DNA of 9,149 bases from Halovenus sp. (GTDB lineage: Archaea; Halobacteriota; Halobacteria; Halobacteriales; Haloarculaceae), in NCBI GenBank assembly GCA_003551945.1, contig PUNZ01000222.1:1-9149 (forward strand). The letters run 5' to 3'. The position numbers and the translations under genes are program-made. Of the stretch, positions 6,457 through 9,149 are shown piece by piece. Each line of letters starts with the position of its first letter. Position 1 is the first letter of the stretch. The notes beneath the pieces are model-generated. The model was not told where the DNA came from. It made no database searches and saw nothing but the letters and a program-made list of their open reading frames with translations.

Positions 6457-6520
6457 ATGAATACAGAATACGCTCCCTCATGGCTATACCCGGGTCTTTC
6501 GGCGCCTGCACCAGATATCA
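6401..6520. repeat. Imperfect direct repeat pair ending in ACCAGATATCA
   Basis: The 11-bp ACCAGATATCA occurs at 6408-6418 and 6510-6520, each preceded by GCGCC (6401-6405 and 6502-6506). The copies lie 102 nt apart. The second copy directly abuts the presumed TATA box at 6521 of the NosL-like gene, so the pair may be binding sites of a regulator. This is inference from position only. Confidence 0.35.
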
Positions 6521-6543
6521 TTTACCCTCCTGGTGGATACTGA
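6457..6543 (+). CDS. Possible 28-residue small protein upstream of the NosL-like gene
   Basis: An ATG at 6457 opens a 28-codon frame rich in Pro and Tyr (starts MNTEYAPSWLYPG, ends IIYPPGGY) and stops with TGA at 6541-6543, 7 nt before ATG 6551. A T-rich run (TTTTT, 6431-6435) lies about 24 nt upstream. I do not recognise it. It might be a leader peptide or a small coupled protein. Equally, the frame may be open by chance, because the presumed NosL-like promoter lies inside it. Confidence 0.2.
   Translation: MNTEYAPSWLYPGLSAPAPDIIYPPGGY
6521..6526 (+). promoter_or_regulatory. TATA-like box of the NosL-like gene within an inverted repeat
   Basis: TTTACC is centred about 28 nt before ATG 6551. 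It lies inside the loop of an inverted repeat, CACCAG (6509-6514) and CTGGTG (6530-6535), which could act as an operator. The box supports ATG 6551 rather than GTG 6533. Confidence 0.4.
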
Positions 6544-6550
6544 ACGGTGT

Positions 6551-7195
6551 ATGGCAACAGGGGAGTATACAGTCGACAGACGCTGGGTCCTTGGCACAAT
6601 TGGTATTGGTGCGGCCGCCGGTCTCGCTGGCTGTCTTGGTGATGATGACGACACCGAAGAAACCAGCGATGATGAAGGCGATGACGGAGAGGATACCGAA
6701 GACGCCGGCGACGAGGTAACGCTTTCCGAACCTGTAGCATTCCCGGAAAATGAGGACGATGGCGTCTGTGCAGTCTGTAATATGATCGCCGCTGAGTACC
6801 CCGACTGGAACGCACAGGTGGTCCACGAAGACGGCCACCGTGAGTATCTGTGCTCGAAAGGCTGCCTGACAGCCTATTACTTCGCGCCCGAGAAGTTTAC
6901 GAGCGGTGACGCTGATGAGGAGATTGTCGGTGTCTGGGCGACGTGTTTCCAGAGTGGCGAGCTCATTGATGCGACAGAAGCGTACTTTGTCTACGAACAG
7001 GAAAGAGAGCGTCAGGACTTCCCGATGCCGCGGGGGAGTCCTCTTGCGTTTACCAACCGTGAAGACGCCGTTTCCTACGTCGAAGAATACGACGAGCTTA
7101 CCGAGGACGAACACGTCATTACCCTCGAAGATATCGATCGCGAGGTCGCGGAGTTCTACCGTGAGCCTCGACTCGAGGAGATGCGCGAGTCATAG
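6551..7195 (+). CDS. NosL-like protein, predicted Tat lipoprotein
   Basis: NosL proteins are membrane-anchored Cu(I)-binding accessory proteins of nitrous-oxide reductase maturation, and haloarchaea carry several relatives outside nos clusters. The 214-residue product begins with a twin-arginine signal (Arg10-Arg11, RRWVLG) and a lipobox LAGC (25-28), followed by an Asp/Glu linker to about residue 56. The NosL features are the metal motif CAVCNM (Cys73, Cys76, Met78), the YLCSKGCLTAYYF segment (Cys101, Cys105), IDATEAYFVY, and FPMPRGSPLAFTN with Met159. No nosZ, nosD, nosF or nosY is nearby, so a link to denitrification is not shown; general copper delivery is possible. The start at 6551 follows from the TATA distance and the short Tat n-region; GTG 6533 would add six residues. 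It is alone on its strand and converges on the beta-helix gene. Confidence 0.82.
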   Translation: MATGEYTVDRRWVLGTIGIGAAAGLAGCLGDDDDTEETSDDEGDDGEDTEDAGDEVTLSEPVAFPENEDDGVCAVCNMIAAEYPDWNAQVVHEDGHREYLCSKGCLTAYYFAPEKFTSGDADEEIVGVWATCFQSGELIDATEAYFVYEQERERQDFPMPRGSPLAFTNREDAVSYVEEYDELTEDEHVITLEDIDREVAEFYREPRLEEMRES

Positions 7196-7406
7196 GCTGG
7201 TCCTTCTCTGAACGTCTCCTCGCTCAACAAAACCACGGTTACGTTACGATTTTGTGACCGCTACTCACTGAGCCACTGCTCCTTTCGTTATGGTTTGTCT
7301 GATGCCTTTCGATGACTGCCCACCCGCAGAAGTTCATCGGCTGACAGAACTGCTGGTGATTCCCTGTCTTGATGCTAACCACACACGCCAGCAACTAAGA
7401 CGAATT
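7196..7406. other. Convergent intergenic gap
   Basis: These 211 nt lie between the stop codons of the convergent NosL-like and beta-helix genes. I see no RNA gene and no clear stem-loop terminator. A plus-strand frame from 7290 is open but runs into the beta-helix gene. Confidence 0.4.
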
Positions 7407-8906
7407 CTACGAGTACTCCCACTCCCGAATCTCCCCATCAGCTTCGACCTCCGTGCCAACGTTCTCGAATCGTACGCCCCCGTATGCGACGCTACTTCCT
7501 TCTCCGGCGTAGATAGCGACAGTTCCACAGTCAATTGCGGATGCCCCGGTGACGGTCGCACAGACGTTTTTCCTGAATCGGTATGCCTGGTGGACTGCTC
7601 CGGTCGAAGCACAGGACTGTAGCTGCAGGTCATCGATATCATCAAAATAGAACGTATTGGTGAACGCTCCCTCGATACTGACTGATGTGAGCTGTACCCT
7701 CTCAAATCCGCTTGCGTATATGCCTGTGCCGTCCGCCAACTCATCGTCGCTGGTCCTGATGGTAATTGCGTCGAGTTTTAGCTCGTCTCTGCCGTCTTCC
7801 TGCTGACCGAACGAAATCCCTCGAGCGTTCTCGTAACAGGAGACATGACTCACCAGCACGTCGCCGATTTGTATCCCCCCATCAGCTCTGATTGCGGCAT
7901 CCTGACACCCACTGATGGTCCCGTTTCGAATCGTCAGTGACTCATTTCCGTCGCGGTGAATCTCGACACCATAGTCGGGTCCGTTTTCCACATCTATTTC
8001 GAATCGCTGGAGGCGACTGTTGCGCGTCGGGGTTCCGTCATTTTCAGACAGAAATGCCGTTTCGCCATCCCAGATAGCATTCGAGTCGCTATCTTCGGTT
8101 TGATTGTCGAACTGAAACGGCGCATCCGAATGGCCTTCCCCACCGCGAGTTGCCCAGTAGCCATCGACGACGACGTTTTTCGACGAGACGATATCGATAT
8201 GGTGGTAGTAAATTCGGTCACCGTAGATGTTCGACAGTTCGACGTTTTTGGCATGAGCGGGCATGATTCCATTTGATTCCGGCGAGTCAATCCGGATGTC
8301 ACGGATACCCCAGTTCGACGCGCCGTCGTAGTCTGGTTCGTTATAGCCTCGATTAGAAATGAGCGCACGTCCTTCCTCACCATCCGGTCGCACTCCTTCG
8401 AACACCGTTGAGGGGCCTGCTCCGCAGACTATTGTCTCATCGCCGATAAGCGGCGTTCGCTCGAAGAGATACCGGCCGGGCGGGAAAAAGACGATACCGC
8501 CGCCAGCATCGGCCGCGGTTCCCAGCAACTCGTGAACTTCTTCACCGACGTCGGTTTCACCGTCACCGCCAATGCCGTGGGCTTCGACATTCCAGACTGG
8601 CGTTTCTTTGGTTCGTCCGTGCTCTATCTGGATTTCCGCAAAATAGCTCGTTCCGGGGACGGGTTCCTCGGCAGTGCCTTTCCCACCGAAATAGACCCAG
8701 TCTTCCGTTTCACTGTCCCACCGCCAGGTAACGTGCTGGTCGGTCGCGTGATACAACTCATCGTTATACTCCCCCATATCCGGCCGGTCAGCGATTGGCC
8801 CTCGGACAATGGCATGTTCGTCGACCGCTTCCACTGTGTCCGTATGGTCCCACTCGTCTCCTTGCTCGAAGGTTCCAAGGCCAAGCCGTGGTGTCTCATC
8901 CGCCAT
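7407..8906 (-). CDS. Right-handed parallel beta-helix protein with tail-fibre-like N-terminus
   Basis: The 499-residue frame from ATG 8906 has two parts. Residues 1-95 (TPRLGLG, GDEWDHTDTVEAVDE, RGPIADRP, LYHATDQHVTWRW) resemble the N-terminal module of phage tail-fibre proteins, where RPxxGxxxxLYxATD-type motifs are common. Residues about 104-499 form a pectate-lyase-like beta-helix. It starts with VEAHGIGGDGETDVGEEVHELL and GGGIVFFPPGRYLFE, the usual entry of the pectate lyase 3/tailspike fold, followed by repeated short strands rich in Val, Ile, Asn and Gly. The fold commonly binds or cleaves polysaccharide; catalytic residues cannot be assigned. The frame has no export signal of its own. 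One lies directly upstream in another frame (8909-9037), so the mature protein was probably a Tat lipoprotein now split by a frameshift. The frame stays open upstream to 9074, but that part (RDSVRRRVR) is not protein-like. Confidence 0.8.
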   Translation of the reverse strand: MADETPRLGLGTFEQGDEWDHTDTVEAVDEHAIVRGPIADRPDMGEYNDELYHATDQHVTWRWDSETEDWVYFGGKGTAEEPVPGTSYFAEIQIEHGRTKETPVWNVEAHGIGGDGETDVGEEVHELLGTAADAGGGIVFFPPGRYLFERTPLIGDETIVCGAGPSTVFEGVRPDGEEGRALISNRGYNEPDYDGASNWGIRDIRIDSPESNGIMPAHAKNVELSNIYGDRIYYHHIDIVSSKNVVVDGYWATRGGEGHSDAPFQFDNQTEDSDSNAIWDGETAFLSENDGTPTRNSRLQRFEIDVENGPDYGVEIHRDGNESLTIRNGTISGCQDAAIRADGGIQIGDVLVSHVSCYENARGISFGQQEDGRDELKLDAITIRTSDDELADGTGIYASGFERVQLTSVSIEGAFTNTFYFDDIDDLQLQSCASTGAVHQAYRFRKNVCATVTGASAIDCGTVAIYAGEGSSVAYGGVRFENVGTEVEADGEIREWEYS

Positions 8907-8908
8907 CC

Positions 8909-9037
8909 TTACTCTTCTCCGTACGCTGTCCCGTATGTTGTTCCGTAGCCGGATTGACTCGAACAGCCAGCAAGGAGGACACAGCAGGCCGCCGTCGTCA
9001 GCAGAAACTCCCGCCGTGCTACCGTTGAATCCGTCAT
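8909..9037 (-). CDS. Tat lipoprotein signal peptide ORF, out of frame with the beta-helix gene
   Basis: This 42-codon frame encodes a complete twin-arginine lipoprotein signal: Arg8-Arg9 in ARREFLL, a hydrophobic stretch, the lipobox LAGC with Cys25, then SSQSG and three YG repeats ending in EE and TAA (8911-8909). A strong TATA box sits 27 nt before its ATG, so it is very likely the true start of the transcript and of the ancestral protein. The stop is followed by GG and then ATG 8906 of the beta-helix frame. Adding one base, or removing two, would join the two frames; a -1 ribosomal shift would do the same. Possible explanations are a sequencing error, a real inactivating indel that leaves the enzyme cytoplasmic, or coupled reinitiation. 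A 42-residue independent lipoprotein is less likely. Confidence 0.75.
   Translation of the reverse strand: MTDSTVARREFLLTTAACCVLLAGCSSQSGYGTTYGTAYGEE
8912..8947 (-). repeat. Three degenerate 12-bp units at the frame break
   Basis: On the minus strand TACGGAACAACA, TACGGGACAGCG and TACGGAGAAGAG follow one another and encode YGTT, YGTA and YGEE. The tract ends exactly at the TAA that breaks the reading frame, so it is a plausible place for slippage or alignment error. Confidence 0.6.
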
Positions 9038-9060
9038 TAGGCCAACCATATACGGCGTGG

Positions 9061-9067
9061 AATAAAA
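9061..9067 (-). promoter_or_regulatory. TATA box of the split lipoprotein gene
   Basis: On the minus strand TTTTATT is centred 27 nt before ATG 9037, which fits a leaderless transcript starting at the signal-peptide frame. There is no comparable box at that distance before ATG 8906. Confidence 0.6.
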
Positions 9068-9096
9068 CACCCAAGGGTCCGTTCCCGAAGGATTAT

Positions 9097-9110
9097 TCTC
9101 GCCCGCGAGA
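9097..9110. other. Short palindrome upstream of the split lipoprotein promoter
   Basis: TCTCGC and GCGAGA form a perfect 6-bp inverted repeat around CC, about 30 nt upstream of the TATA box. It could be an operator or the terminator stem of a gene entering from the right edge; nothing else supports either. Confidence 0.3.
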
Positions 9111-9149
9111 GACGAACAATTCACCCGTGGAAGCACAGATTCGCGACCG

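Noticed and set aside
7290..7622. Plus-strand ORF with MPFDDCPPAEVHRLTELL near its start
   Set aside because: The first 35 residues look protein-like and might be the start of a decayed gene, but the rest is the antisense of the beta-helix gene. No promoter box is at the right distance.
9093..9149. Minus-strand frame entering from the right edge and ending at TAA 9093-9095
   Set aside because: Only 18 codons are visible and they match nothing I recognise. It could be the tail of a neighbouring gene, but there is no way to support it here.
9127..9149. Possible GTG start (VEAQIRDR) of a divergent plus-strand gene at the right edge
   Set aside because: Seven to eight residues are too few to assign. 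The A/T-rich stretch upstream (9092-9097) is slightly too far from it for the leaderless pattern seen elsewhere.
1..9149. CRISPR array
   Set aside because: No regularly spaced repeats of CRISPR size occur. The only direct repeats are the tRNA-derived pair, the 33-bp coding repeat in tatC, the promoter motif pair and the 12-bp units.

Overview
The window looks like a chromosomal segment of a haloarchaeon (class Halobacteria). Its proteins are rich in Asp and Glu. Two exported proteins carry twin-arginine signals ending in a lipobox Cys, and IMP is made by the archaeal-type cyclohydrolase PurO. Nearly every gene has a TTTA/TAATTA-type box centred about 27-29 nt before its start codon, the layout expected of leaderless haloarchaeal transcripts. 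I cannot name the genus.

Layout, left to right. Positions 1-120 are the right end of an IS200/IS605-family element: the last codons of tnpB and a subterminal hairpin. About 330 nt without a convincing gene follow. Three plus-strand genes come next: a small TRAM-domain protein (455-892), an atypical short-chain dehydrogenase (971-1756) and a soluble multi-domain sensor histidine kinase (1850-4036). Each has its own promoter box. The kinase converges on tatC (5257-4043, minus), which encodes a six-helix TatC behind a roughly 155-residue acidic tail. Upstream of tatC on the same strand is purO (5959-5360), divergent from a tRNA-Gln(CUG) gene (6046-6118).

The 3' end of the tRNA is duplicated 92 nt downstream as a perfect 24-bp direct repeat. 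This is the usual footprint of integrase-mediated insertion at a tRNA gene. To its right lies what reads as accessory DNA: a sparse intergenic region with a small ORF and a repeated motif, a NosL-like Tat lipoprotein (6551-7195), and on the minus strand a right-handed beta-helix protein (8906-7407). The beta-helix N-terminus resembles phage tail-fibre/tailspike proteins.

The beta-helix gene is the most unusual object. A complete Tat lipoprotein signal peptide with its own promoter (9037-8909) lies directly upstream but in another frame, ending in TAA two bases before the ATG of the beta-helix frame. The locus is therefore a frameshifted lipoprotein, a translationally coupled pair, or a recoding event.

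Functionally, purO (purine synthesis), tatC (export) and tRNA-Gln look like stable core genes. The TRAM, SDR and kinase genes are ordinary haloarchaeal chromosome genes with no clear shared pathway. The NosL-like protein and the beta-helix protein are both predicted clients of the Tat pathway to which the TatC encoded here belongs.
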